This document shows positions 1 through 8,561 of a DNA stretch of 64,000 bases, piece by piece. The position numbers were made by a program, and so were the translations under genes. The stretch is from CAYZRJ01 sp964480825. Lineage in GTDB: Bacteria > Patescibacteriota > WWE3 > UBA101185 > UBA10185. The DNA is taken from positions 1 to 64,000 of the forward strand of contig CAYZRJ010000001.1 of assembly GCA_964480825.1 (NCBI GenBank), in the 5' to 3' direction. Under the pieces are notes generated by a model that was not told the origin of the DNA, ran no database searches, and saw only the letters and a list, made by a program, of their open reading frames with translations. The stretch's first letter is position 1. Every line of letters begins with the position of its first letter.

Positions 1-809
1 GCACTTGCTTCTCTGTCTTTTAATGCGGCGGGCCCTATGATGATAAAAGAATAATTTGGATGATCTAAAGCAATTTTTTTAACAAGTTCTTTGTCAAATT
101 TATATTCGTCTACGGCTCCTGCAAATACGATTCGAGGTCTTGATATAGACGCGATGTCGGCCGGTATTTGATTGGCGTATTCTTTAACCTTGCTAAATCT
201 TTCGTAATCCCCCACATTTGGCGTGTAAAAAGTTTTTGTATTCAACCTCACAAGTTTGTCAACCAAACCGGGAGCAGTTGCAAAAACTATGTCGGCCTTT
301 TTTGCCAATATTTCTTCTTGTTTTATTACTTTTTCTTTTTTAGAGGCGCTGTCATGTTTTGGAAAAGCCGGATAATTATCTACACAGTCGTAAACTAAAA
401 TATCATGCTTTATGTTGTCTATCATTTCTTGTAGACCTTCCATTTCAACGTGATAAACCCAAAGAATAGTTTTCAGACGTTTGTCAAATTTTTTAACTGC
501 GATTTTTTTTATCTTTTTGGTAAAAAGCTTAATCAGAAATGTATTTGAAGGCGCAAAGTTTAGCGGTGAAAAGATTGTTACACTATCATCACGGTAAATC
601 CATGTTAGTAGTCTTTTCAACGACCATCTGCCGGCTATCAAATGTTTAAAAAACAATCGCCCCGTGTTAATTGGCGGATCCACGAAAAGTACGTTAAAGC
701 CCCGCTTTGCTAAACGGCTCATGACGTGTTTTTTGTTTGTCCATAGGGAGTAATCCCACAATTGATTCGAAAGACATATTATATTGGCTTTTTTATCGGT
801 GTTACGCAT
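1..809 (-). CDS. Glycosyltransferase, GT-B fold (partial, runs off the window)
   Basis: Reading the minus strand from the ATG at 807-809 gives an open frame of about 269 codons that runs off the left edge, so the C-terminal half is missing. The N-terminal half looks like a glycosyltransferase of the TuaH/GT4 type: an early segment on a strand ending in VDPP, a central YDCVDNYPAF stretch typical of these enzymes, then a linker into the nucleotide-sugar-binding domain ending near IIIGP. It would transfer a sugar to a growing envelope glycan in the cytoplasm. It lies 30 bp downstream of a GT-C membrane protein, continuing the glycan operon. The class call is good; donor and acceptor are unknown. 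Confidence 0.75.
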   Translation of the reverse strand, partial: MRNTDKKANIICLSNQLWDYSLWTNKKHVMSRLAKRGFNVLFVDPPINTGRLFFKHLIAGRWSLKRLLTWIYRDDSVTIFSPLNFAPSNTFLIKLFTKKIKKIAVKKFDKRLKTILWVYHVEMEGLQEMIDNIKHDILVYDCVDNYPAFPKHDSASKKEKVIKQEEILAKKADIVFATAPGLVDKLVRLNTKTFYTPNVGDYERFSKVKEYANQIPADIASISRPRIVFAGAVDEYKFDKELVKKIALDHPNYSFIIIGPAALKDREAS

Positions 810-839
810 AAAATCCCTACTATTATATCGCCAATATCT

Positions 840-2207
840 CTATTTAGCACACGTTGGGCAAGCTTTGTCCAAATATCCAGCTTTGACGAGGATTCTACGC
901 GCGTTAAAGGCAAATTCTGAATCTTTTATTGACCAGAGCCATCTTGGGTCCTTAAATCCCCTATCGTACGCGGCGTGCCATATTCCGTCAAAAAAGACTA
1001 TACCGGCGAATTGAACAAATAAAGAAAATAAAATAGTTACAAAAAATACATTCATTGCTTTTTTAGATTGATATTGTTGTAACCACGGTACGATCATTAA
1101 AACAAGAAAAGGAATAACATCTGAGGTCATCCTGTAACCAAACGACCATCCTCCGAACCAATGCTTCCAAAAGCTAATTACTAATGTGTGTAATAAGACA
1201 ATCAGCGAGCAAAGTATAAAAAACGATCGATATTTAGTATCTGCCTTTTTTATGACAGCCCAAATACCAAGCAAAGAAAAAATTAACACAGGACTGTAAA
1301 TTAATATTCCTTTACTTGGGGACAACCAGACTCCAAAAAAACTAATCGGAAAATCACCCAACCAATTTTTAAGTAGCTGGCCGGCATAACCCTGATTTTC
1401 TATACTCACATAATAAGTTGCGTTGTACCAAACAAAAAACAAAAAAGGCAGTGTTAATCCAAAACCAATATGAAAAGATCGCATAATGAAATCCTTATTG
1501 AGCACAATAAACAAAGACAATACTGCCAACGATAGACCGGCTGTCGGTCTGGACAATACAGCGAGTCCGATAAAAAGTCCGTAGTAAAAAAGATCGACAA
1601 ACTTTTTTTGATCACAAAACTTTATATAAAATATTAGTGCCGCGATGGTAAAAAGCTGAACAGTTCCGTGTTGCCACAAACCCTGAGATACTAACGCGTA
1701 GTTGATTGTACAAAAAGCAAATATAAAAGTGAGGATTTTAGATTTTTTATGATCTAGCCCCAAACTTTTATGCAGCAAAATATAAAATAAGCCTACACCA
1801 ACAGCCATAATAAACGAGGAAGAAATGTGAGCCAAAATAGACAGTGTATTCCAATCAAAAGTTACATTCAACAAAATAGCTGTTAAATAAAACGGAATGG
1901 CTAAAATAGGAGTAATAATTGTAAAGGCCGAAACATAATGATCGTTAATTTTTTTTAAATAAAACGGAGTCATACCTAACAAATGTGATCTATCATCCGG
2001 ATTTGGATATCTATCAATCATCATCGGAGCGTATTCATCTAAATAAAGTGATTGGTTTTTTAGTATGGCAAGAGGTAAAAATAGCGCGGGAACAGTATCT
2101 TCTGATTGTATAGGAAGGGAATTTATTTTTGTTGCGTAAACGGCTAACCAAGAAAAGAAAAATACACAAAATGAAATAAAAGTAATTGCGCCAAAAGTCT
2201 TCTTCAT
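840..2207 (-). CDS. GT-C-type membrane glycosyltransferase-like protein
   Basis: This is a 455-residue polytopic membrane protein, with about 10-12 hydrophobic segments by eye. After the first membrane segment comes an external loop with the acidic motif SEDTVPA and later YLDEYAPMM, which resembles the first periplasmic loop of GT-C (GT39/PMT-like) enzymes that use lipid-linked sugars. The C-terminus is a short soluble tail with CPTC near the end, which could bind a metal or form a disulfide. It follows a giant AftD-like protein and an 84-residue membrane protein; the same order occurs at 6632-12066. Likely role: extracytoplasmic sugar transfer. The exact family is not certain. Confidence 0.7.
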   Translation of the reverse strand: MKKTFGAITFISFCVFFFSWLAVYATKINSLPIQSEDTVPALFLPLAILKNQSLYLDEYAPMMIDRYPNPDDRSHLLGMTPFYLKKINDHYVSAFTIITPILAIPFYLTAILLNVTFDWNTLSILAHISSSFIMAVGVGLFYILLHKSLGLDHKKSKILTFIFAFCTINYALVSQGLWQHGTVQLFTIAALIFYIKFCDQKKFVDLFYYGLFIGLAVLSRPTAGLSLAVLSLFIVLNKDFIMRSFHIGFGLTLPFLFFVWYNATYYVSIENQGYAGQLLKNWLGDFPISFFGVWLSPSKGILIYSPVLIFSLLGIWAVIKKADTKYRSFFILCSLIVLLHTLVISFWKHWFGGWSFGYRMTSDVIPFLVLMIVPWLQQYQSKKAMNVFFVTILFSLFVQFAGIVFFDGIWHAAYDRGFKDPRWLWSIKDSEFAFNARRILVKAGYLDKACPTCAK

Positions 2208-2216
2208 ATATATATT

Positions 2217-2471
2217 CTATCGCCTTTTCTTTTTTGGAGTATGTACAACCGTTTTATGCGCGAATCTAGAAAGTACGGCTTCAAGATTTAACAAAATAAA
2301 AAACAAGAAAACCGCGTTACCAACTTTTTCAGCTGTTGCAAAATCTCCGGAGGCTACAATAAGTACCATTAGCAAAACAAACGGAATTGAGATATAGAAG
2401 ATTAATTTGTATAAATCGATGTAGTAAATTCTAATTATTAAAAATGCAGTGACTGAAAGTATAGTTACCAT
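2217..2471 (-). CDS. Small membrane protein paired with AftD-like protein
   Basis: Eighty-four residues with two or three hydrophobic helices and a basic tail (PKKKRR), so the C-terminus is probably cytoplasmic. I do not recognise the family. It overlaps the end of the 1003-residue GT-C protein by 7 bp, which suggests translational coupling. A 110-residue membrane protein (8229-8561) has the same relation to the other giant GT-C protein, and the two share a loosely similar hydrophobic C-terminal region. It may be an accessory subunit of the large enzyme; that is inference from position only. Confidence 0.6.
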   Translation of the reverse strand: MVTILSVTAFLIIRIYYIDLYKLIFYISIPFVLLMVLIVASGDFATAEKVGNAVFLFFILLNLEAVLSRFAHKTVVHTPKKKRR

Positions 2472-5400
2472 TTTTTCCTTACTAACCCGGCTATTATTGC
2501 TATAAGAGCCAAGGTAAATAAAATTCTTATTTTAATTTCGGGTAAAAACACAACGGCGTATACTTCGTTTTGTGTATCAAGTTTCCACGCGTTAGAGTAA
2601 TATTCAATGTTTACGGGTTCTTTTCCGGAAAAAGCTTTGAGTCCTATCTTTAATCCTAAAAGTTTTTGATTAATAAATGACCCGGTATCTGCTTTTAGCC
2701 AGTCACCGTTTTTTAAATTGACTAATCTCCAACCGTCGTTATAAGCGTTTTTAAATTGCAGGTAACTGCCTTGTGCCGAAGGGCTCACCTTTGTAAGCAC
2801 GATGGTATCGTCAATACGTTTTTGTTCTGCGGATGTTACAGTGTTATTCTCTAGGTTTTCAAAACTCTCTTTTCTGATTAAAAATACGTCGGGATGATAA
2901 ATTGCAAAAAATCGCAATGATGTCAAATCTAAGCTGTCTTCGGTCACAGTGTCACGGGCGGTTCCTCCGCCACGTGGTTCGGGCTTTTTTATCACTACGT
3001 AGTATTCAGCATTTATCGCGGTATCTAAGAAATCAGTTTTCTGAAGAATCGGAGTCAACTGCCCATCTAATTGCGGTATTACTCCGCCGGCCAGCAAGGA
3101 TTCGCTGGCTATATCAATATCACGTTGAACTGTAAAAATACTAAAACCGCTATTTCCAACATACTTTCCTAATAAAAGAATCAAATGGGCAATGTTTGGA
3201 TCATAACCATCGAGTTTTTTGTAGTATGCTTTTTCCGTGGTGCTCAAATCTAATTTTGTACCCTTAACCAATCTTTTTTCATAGTTTTGAGAATCGACTC
3301 TTTGTAGTAAAGTCCAATCATTTTCCATATTAACCTCAACCGGTGATTTTATTTTTAGCTCAATATAAGAACCCGTGTTAAGTTCAAATAGTTTAATTCC
3401 GTTTGCCGCCATGATTGCGCCGGAAGCTGTATCTATATTTATCTCTTTAATAAAATCGTATTTATCGCCGATAAAACCGAAATAGCTATCCTTTTTTATA
3501 TCTTTTAGGCTAAATATTTCTGAGGTACCGTCTGCTGTCCAGCTTTCTTTGTCTTCCTTCACGATGAAAGAGTTAAATCTTTGAGTATCGTCGCTAAACA
3601 CAAAGTATGCCGTATCAGGAACAAGTAACTTTAAAAGTTCGTAGTTTATTATCTCCGCAGAATTTATCCATAACAATTTATTTTCAGGAATTACCGAAAA
3701 ATCAGTCAGTTTTTTATCTTCTGAAATAAAATCGTATAAATCAATTTTGTCAAAAACTGCAGATGCAAAGCGTAGATAATTTTCATTCATGAAGTTTCGC
3801 TTCTCTAAAAAACGAGAGTAAGAGGTGTCCGCCTGAAAAATCAATCCGGATAGATTGTATCTTTCGGCGTGGGTTGAAATCCATTTTGGGTCCTGAAAAA
3901 TTTTGTTGTAAATGTAACGTATAACGCGCTGGGAGCCTTGGTTTAATATGTAACTGCTAACAGGGTTTATCGTTCGCGCGTCGGTAAAAAGTAGATAAGG
4001 ATTACCTATGTATCCCGATGGCCATATATATCTATCTGTCATACCGTTTGATGGAAAAAGAAGATAGTAGCCGCTGTTTGGCTTCCAGTTTGATATAAAG
4101 TCTTTCCAGTACGAAGGCATTTCGATTTCGTACGAACGCACGTCACGATCATTTACAGCCCACACTACACTTCCGTTTAAAAACGGGTATCCTACCGCAA
4201 AAAAGCAGGCAGATAGAGAAACTAAAATTAGTATGCTTGCGTTTTTTATATTGGCTAAAAGTTTAGAGAGATAAACATAACCAAGCAATATCAAAGGCAC
4301 CGATGTCGCCGAAACTACGGGCATAAACTTTGCATAAGGTTCGCGAAAAACCCAAAAAAACGGAAAGTTCAAATACATAAACTCGTAAACACCGCCCAAA
4401 ATTCCCGAAGCCCCTTTAGATAAAAAGGTGAAGATACAAAATATAAATAAGATAAAGATAAAAAATTCGTCGCGGATCGAAAGTTCTTTTCGTAATTTTA
4501 TAATAGTTATTAAATAGTAGGCACCAAGGATTATAAAAATAAACGGAATATATCTTAAAAATAAAAGCGGAAATGTATCGTAAGCTTTGTAGTAAGGGAA
4601 ATAATAATAATCGTAACCATAAATCTTTTCTCTAAACGCCCAGCTACCAAACTGGCTTAAAACATCGTTTATACGTGAACTTGCAACGGCAGTAAAAGTT
4701 GAAGAGGTTGTTTTTATTAAATCACTTCTCGAAAGCGTTTCTTGCATTACCGGCATTAACCACCACAGAGAAACAATTACACAAAATATACTTAAATACA
4801 CCGAGGATATTAAAAAGTTTTTGTAGTTTTTATCCAGAATCAGATATTTATAAGCCAATCCCAACCCGATTAACGCAATGATAACTACTCCTGCGGGTAA
4901 GTTTACAAATACGGGTGAAGCTAAAAATATAATAATAGAAAAATTAAACATTTGTCTTACCATTACATTTTTTTGTTTAAAAACTGTATATAAAATATTT
5001 AACACAACAGGAAGCGCGATAAATATTATTCGGGGCGGAGTCAAAAACGGAGAGATATTAAGAAAAAAAGGATTATATACGTAGTAAATGGTTGCGACAA
5101 ACAAAGCAAATCCGGACACGCTTTTTTCGAAAACTTTTTCTAAAAAAAGATAGCAAACAACTGCTGTTGCCGCCCATAAAAAAACGTACCAAATAATTTG
5201 AGCCGAGTAGGCTGATAAACCCATGTGATCAAACAGAAAAAAGAAAAATGCCTGTACTTTAAGAGGAATGAGTATAGAAGGCTCACCGTAATTTAAATAT
5301 GGTTCCCACGCCTTACCAAAAATTCCAATCCATTTTGCGTAGTTTAAAGCGTAAAACTCTTCGCCCGCGATTAATTTTCCATGAAACCACGATAAAGGCA

Positions 5401-5476
5401 CCAAGCCTAGCAGACCGGAGAGGATTAAAAAAATTTTATATTCGTATTTTTTTATTAACGCCATTAGACTGATCAT
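2465..5476 (-). CDS. Giant GT-C membrane protein, AftD/DUF3367-like
   Basis: At 1003 residues this is one of the largest proteins in the window. The first ~450 residues are polytopic (roughly 12 helices). The next ~500 are soluble and rich in beta-type sequence, and a final helix sits close to a basic RKKW end. This layout (GT-C membrane half, large extracytoplasmic half, C-terminal anchor) resembles mycobacterial AftD arabinofuranosyltransferase and related bacterial proteins. An acidic residue pair (AGEEF) lies in the first external loop, as expected for a lipid-phosphate-sugar-dependent enzyme. The start overlaps the upstream GT4 by 41 bp; an internal ATG at 5464 is an alternative. Paralogue of 8554-12066. 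The substrate is unknown and need not be arabinose. Confidence 0.65.
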   Translation of the reverse strand: MISLMALIKKYEYKIFLILSGLLGLVPLSWFHGKLIAGEEFYALNYAKWIGIFGKAWEPYLNYGEPSILIPLKVQAFFFFLFDHMGLSAYSAQIIWYVFLWAATAVVCYLFLEKVFEKSVSGFALFVATIYYVYNPFFLNISPFLTPPRIIFIALPVVLNILYTVFKQKNVMVRQMFNFSIIIFLASPVFVNLPAGVVIIALIGLGLAYKYLILDKNYKNFLISSVYLSIFCVIVSLWWLMPVMQETLSRSDLIKTTSSTFTAVASSRINDVLSQFGSWAFREKIYGYDYYYFPYYKAYDTFPLLFLRYIPFIFIILGAYYLITIIKLRKELSIRDEFFIFILFIFCIFTFLSKGASGILGGVYEFMYLNFPFFWVFREPYAKFMPVVSATSVPLILLGYVYLSKLLANIKNASILILVSLSACFFAVGYPFLNGSVVWAVNDRDVRSYEIEMPSYWKDFISNWKPNSGYYLLFPSNGMTDRYIWPSGYIGNPYLLFTDARTINPVSSYILNQGSQRVIRYIYNKIFQDPKWISTHAERYNLSGLIFQADTSYSRFLEKRNFMNENYLRFASAVFDKIDLYDFISEDKKLTDFSVIPENKLLWINSAEIINYELLKLLVPDTAYFVFSDDTQRFNSFIVKEDKESWTADGTSEIFSLKDIKKDSYFGFIGDKYDFIKEINIDTASGAIMAANGIKLFELNTGSYIELKIKSPVEVNMENDWTLLQRVDSQNYEKRLVKGTKLDLSTTEKAYYKKLDGYDPNIAHLILLLGKYVGNSGFSIFTVQRDIDIASESLLAGGVIPQLDGQLTPILQKTDFLDTAINAEYYVVIKKPEPRGGGTARDTVTEDSLDLTSLRFFAIYHPDVFLIRKESFENLENNTVTSAEQKRIDDTIVLTKVSPSAQGSYLQFKNAYNDGWRLVNLKNGDWLKADTGSFINQKLLGLKIGLKAFSGKEPVNIEYYSNAWKLDTQNEVYAVVFLPEIKIRILFTLALIAIIAGLVRKKW

Positions 5477-6635
5477 ATTTATCTAGATGATTTTTCACCA
5501 GATCATCAACTATTATCTCTTTATCTACCGACTTTGCCCAGTCTAAAGCTTTATTTGTCATCGTTTCGTAGAGCCGGTCATCGGACATAAGTTTTAAGAG
5601 AGGTTCTAATGCATCCCAAGGTTCATTTACTGCAATTCCTGCTCCCCTATCCACCATTTCAAGTGATGTGGGAGTGGTTTTATCTGAAACTGTCGGTATT
5701 CCTAATGCCGCGTATTCACGAATTTTCAACGAATCACCAAAATTAACATGGGAGTACGATTTATCGTAAAAAGCTAAACCGATCCAAGAGTTTGATATTG
5801 CTTTGGTGTTGTCGTGCCTAGATAGCTGGCCTTTTAGAGTAATTTTATTGGCAAAAGATTTCATTTCTAAATATTTTTTAACTTCGTCGTATTCTTCCGG
5901 TTCAAAAACGAAACTTCCGATTATTGTTAAAGTGGCATCGGGAAATTTTATTAAAATTTTTTCTAACAAATCTATTGTTTCTATGATCCTGTATTTTCTG
6001 GATACTCCCGCGCACGTTACAACAAGCTTGTTTCGTATTCTTTGATCCTGTGGTTTTATATATTGCTGATAATCAGATACGCACGGGCTATTTGGAATAT
6101 AAAATAAATTTCTCACACCTTTTTCGTGTAGTATTGCTTCGATTCTTTTTGTGACACATCCAACCAAATTTGCGTTTAACAAGCTAAAATTCAAGAAAGA
6201 TCTATACACAAAGTTAATTATTTTGTTTGGAAATCGTTTTTCAGAATAATCGGTACAGTGATAATAGACGTATTTAATCAAGCCCAGTTTCTTTAATATA
6301 ATAGCCGGAGCTGTTGTAAGCGGATCTGATGTTATACACAAAAGATTGTTTGATTTGTACTTTATAGGCAGGTATAAAAGTATAAAAATTTCGTGAAGTC
6401 TTGCCAAAAGAGAGTGTTTAAAAAGTAATCTGATTTTCTGTATTTCTTTGGTTTCGGCTACGGATCGTAGGGATACCGTTATATAAGGGTAAACCGCCGG
6501 TAGTAACGGGGACTCGATATACAAGATATTTTTACCTCTTTTCATTAATTCGTCCAAAACTATGTCTAATCCGCCTGATTTAGGTTGTCCGTTATCATAA
6601 AGTCTGTGAATTAAAACTGCGTAGTCGTGTTTCAT
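5436..6635 (-). CDS. Glycosyltransferase family 4 (GT-B)
   Basis: A soluble protein of 399 residues. The N-terminus (IHRLYDNGQPKSGG) has the glycine-rich acceptor loop of GT-B enzymes. The C-terminal half carries the donor-site block GDSLKIREYAALGIPTVSD followed by TTPTSLEMV, in the position where GT4 enzymes bind the nucleotide-sugar. It is a clear paralogue of the gene at 13264-14394, which has the same N-terminal and DSLKIREYAA motifs. Both stand immediately before a GT-C module. It overlaps its neighbours by 4 and 41 bp. Probable role: cytoplasmic addition of a sugar to a lipid-linked glycan. Confidence 0.85.
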   Translation of the reverse strand: MKHDYAVLIHRLYDNGQPKSGGLDIVLDELMKRGKNILYIESPLLPAVYPYITVSLRSVAETKEIQKIRLLFKHSLLARLHEIFILLYLPIKYKSNNLLCITSDPLTTAPAIILKKLGLIKYVYYHCTDYSEKRFPNKIINFVYRSFLNFSLLNANLVGCVTKRIEAILHEKGVRNLFYIPNSPCVSDYQQYIKPQDQRIRNKLVVTCAGVSRKYRIIETIDLLEKILIKFPDATLTIIGSFVFEPEEYDEVKKYLEMKSFANKITLKGQLSRHDNTKAISNSWIGLAFYDKSYSHVNFGDSLKIREYAALGIPTVSDKTTPTSLEMVDRGAGIAVNEPWDALEPLLKLMSDDRLYETMTNKALDWAKSVDKEIIVDDLVKNHLDKYDQSNGVNKKIRI

Positions 6636-8239
6636 TTAATTCTTAGCAAATAAGTATCAGGAAATTCCTTTTCTGACACGATCAGATCAGATGTAAAAAG
6701 CTCCTCTGGTAATGCTAAGCCCTCCTTATAAAATACTATGTAATCTACACCTATATCCTTAGCTTCTGCTATACCAGATGGGCTTAGAAGATTTTTGGTA
6801 AATACGTTTGCGTCAAAACCGTTAGTCTTGAGGTCTCGTGGATTTATAAATCCCCTTTCGTATACGGGCATCCAATAAAGCGCCACATTGCTTTTTGAAT
6901 ACGGATAAACGGCTATTATGGAATCGGTCGGCGTTGATTTAGCAATATAAGTGTAAATATCAGGTGTAGACGCTACGTTAGTAACGTGCACAGGAATTAT
7001 CATTTGTGCTACATTAAACAACGTAAAAAAGATGAGTAAAGTCATAAGCAAGCGTCTACTTATTTTTTGGGATAAATCAAGCATAAAAAATCCAGCAAGT
7101 TGCAGTATCGAAAAGTACATTAATATGCCTACACGCGCCGTGACTCTGAATACCTTAATATAAGCGTACATTAAATATCCAGGTAAATAAATTTTATACC
7201 CACTAAGAGTAAAAAAAGGCGGCGTACTTAGTAGAAAAGCTACTAGCAAAAACATTAATAAAATTACTATGTACATTTGTTTTTGTGGAGCAATACTTTT
7301 CCAAGATTTACTAACTTTTATTACGTATAGAGTGGCTAATATTAACGGAATCCAGCCAAAAAAAGTTGCGGAGTGTTCTGCGGGAACGTAGTTGTTAAAT
7401 AGGAAATAGTTCGTTGAACTCAACTTTTCTATAACCTGTCTGGTCAGTGTACCGAAAATCGGGTTTTTTATACTTGGTAGCACATAGAACCAGGGGCGAG
7501 CTGAAAAGTAAAAAAGGTCCTCCATTGGACGGACAACTTGGTAAGCCTCTGATCCATTAGTTGAAATATTTAGATAAGACGTTTTGATATAAGGTAGCAA
7601 GTATAAAATCAAAACAATAAAGGTAGCGATAAAAAGAGCGCCGTAGTTTTTGATAATGTTAAATAATGCTTTTTTATAACCAATTTGCAGCGCTATTTGA
7701 GAGATAAAGGATGATATAACAAAAAGAATTAAAAAAAAGCCAAGATAATTTGAAATTAAGCAGAAAATTGCCAAAAGCAAACCAGTTTTAAAATACATAA
7801 AAGTTTTATTTGTAGTTATCGCGAACAGTATGTAGTCAAAAAAGACTGGAATAACCCACACTTGTGTTAGAGCCAAATGGTTGCTCATTTTTTCTAAAAA
7901 GTATGTCGAGAAAACAAAACAGACGGCTATAAATATAGAAATTTCTTTAGTAAACCAACGACTAGATAAACGATAAGTAAAATACACCGTCAATACAGAC
8001 GATAGAATTATTAATAAGTTAAATGCAAAAATAGGCTGTGTCAGCGATGACAAAACGTCAAAAAATCTCCAGATAATAAATTCGTTGTTATTGTTATAAA
8101 CGTTGCCACCAAAAGGAGCACCGTATAAAGGAGAGAAATCCGATGTTCCACCCATAAATCTATGGTAGTTGTGTTTCCACCAAAACCACCAAAAACTATA
8201 TATTTGATCGCTGTAGGATCCAAAAAAATTAGTCCACAT
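6632..8239 (-). CDS. GT-C-type membrane glycosyltransferase-like protein
   Basis: A 535-residue polytopic membrane protein with about 11-12 helices and a soluble C-terminal domain of about 100 residues. It opens with an amphipathic, tryptophan-rich stretch (YSFWWFWWKHNYHRF) and an external loop before the second helix. This recalls bacterial YfhO/GT-C proteins of surface-glycan clusters. It overlaps the 110-residue membrane gene upstream by 11 bp and the GT4 downstream by 4 bp. It holds the same slot in its module as the 455-residue protein at 840-2207. The family assignment is tentative; a role in glycan assembly is likely from context. Confidence 0.65.
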   Translation of the reverse strand: MWTNFFGSYSDQIYSFWWFWWKHNYHRFMGGTSDFSPLYGAPFGGNVYNNNNEFIIWRFFDVLSSLTQPIFAFNLLIILSSVLTVYFTYRLSSRWFTKEISIFIAVCFVFSTYFLEKMSNHLALTQVWVIPVFFDYILFAITTNKTFMYFKTGLLLAIFCLISNYLGFFLILFVISSFISQIALQIGYKKALFNIIKNYGALFIATFIVLILYLLPYIKTSYLNISTNGSEAYQVVRPMEDLFYFSARPWFYVLPSIKNPIFGTLTRQVIEKLSSTNYFLFNNYVPAEHSATFFGWIPLILATLYVIKVSKSWKSIAPQKQMYIVILLMFLLVAFLLSTPPFFTLSGYKIYLPGYLMYAYIKVFRVTARVGILMYFSILQLAGFFMLDLSQKISRRLLMTLLIFFTLFNVAQMIIPVHVTNVASTPDIYTYIAKSTPTDSIIAVYPYSKSNVALYWMPVYERGFINPRDLKTNGFDANVFTKNLLSPSGIAEAKDIGVDYIVFYKEGLALPEELFTSDLIVSEKEFPDTYLLRIK

Positions 8240-8561
8240 TTCTATACCAAAGTAATTTTTTAATTATTTGCACAACGAAAACATAAAATACAAACGTGGC
8301 GAGGTATGTCACGTGAGCAGTAAGATTTAAAGTCATAAACACTGGAATTAAAAATACAAATGCTATTGTAAATATTAAAACCAAATTGTTTTTAAACGCA
8401 TCTCTACCTGCCGCCATATTCCATATGATTACTATAAAAAAATCCAACAAATCTAACTTATATAATTCGAGTGTTGGCGCGATGAGTGAAATTGCCGTAA
8501 ACAACAAAAAGATCAAATTGCTTTCAAGCGCGTTATTTATCTTTGATAAAAACTTAGACAT
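8229..8561 (-). CDS. Small membrane protein paired with AftD-like protein
   Basis: One hundred and ten residues with three or four hydrophobic helices and a short basic end. I do not recognise the family. It overlaps the stop of the 1170-residue GT-C protein by 8 bp, as the 84-residue gene at 2217-2471 overlaps the other giant protein by 7 bp. This conserved coupling suggests that the pair acts together, for instance as a small subunit stabilising or regulating the large transferase. That role is inference. Confidence 0.6.
   Translation of the reverse strand: MSKFLSKINNALESNLIFLLFTAISLIAPTLELYKLDLLDFFIVIIWNMAAGRDAFKNNLVLIFTIAFVFLIPVFMTLNLTAHVTYLATFVFYVFVVQIIKKLLWYRNVD

Noticed and set aside
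168..1014. Plus-strand open frames near the left end
   Set aside because: They lie opposite the partial glycosyltransferase and the GT-C gene and have low-complexity, Phe- and Tyr-rich translations without family signatures.
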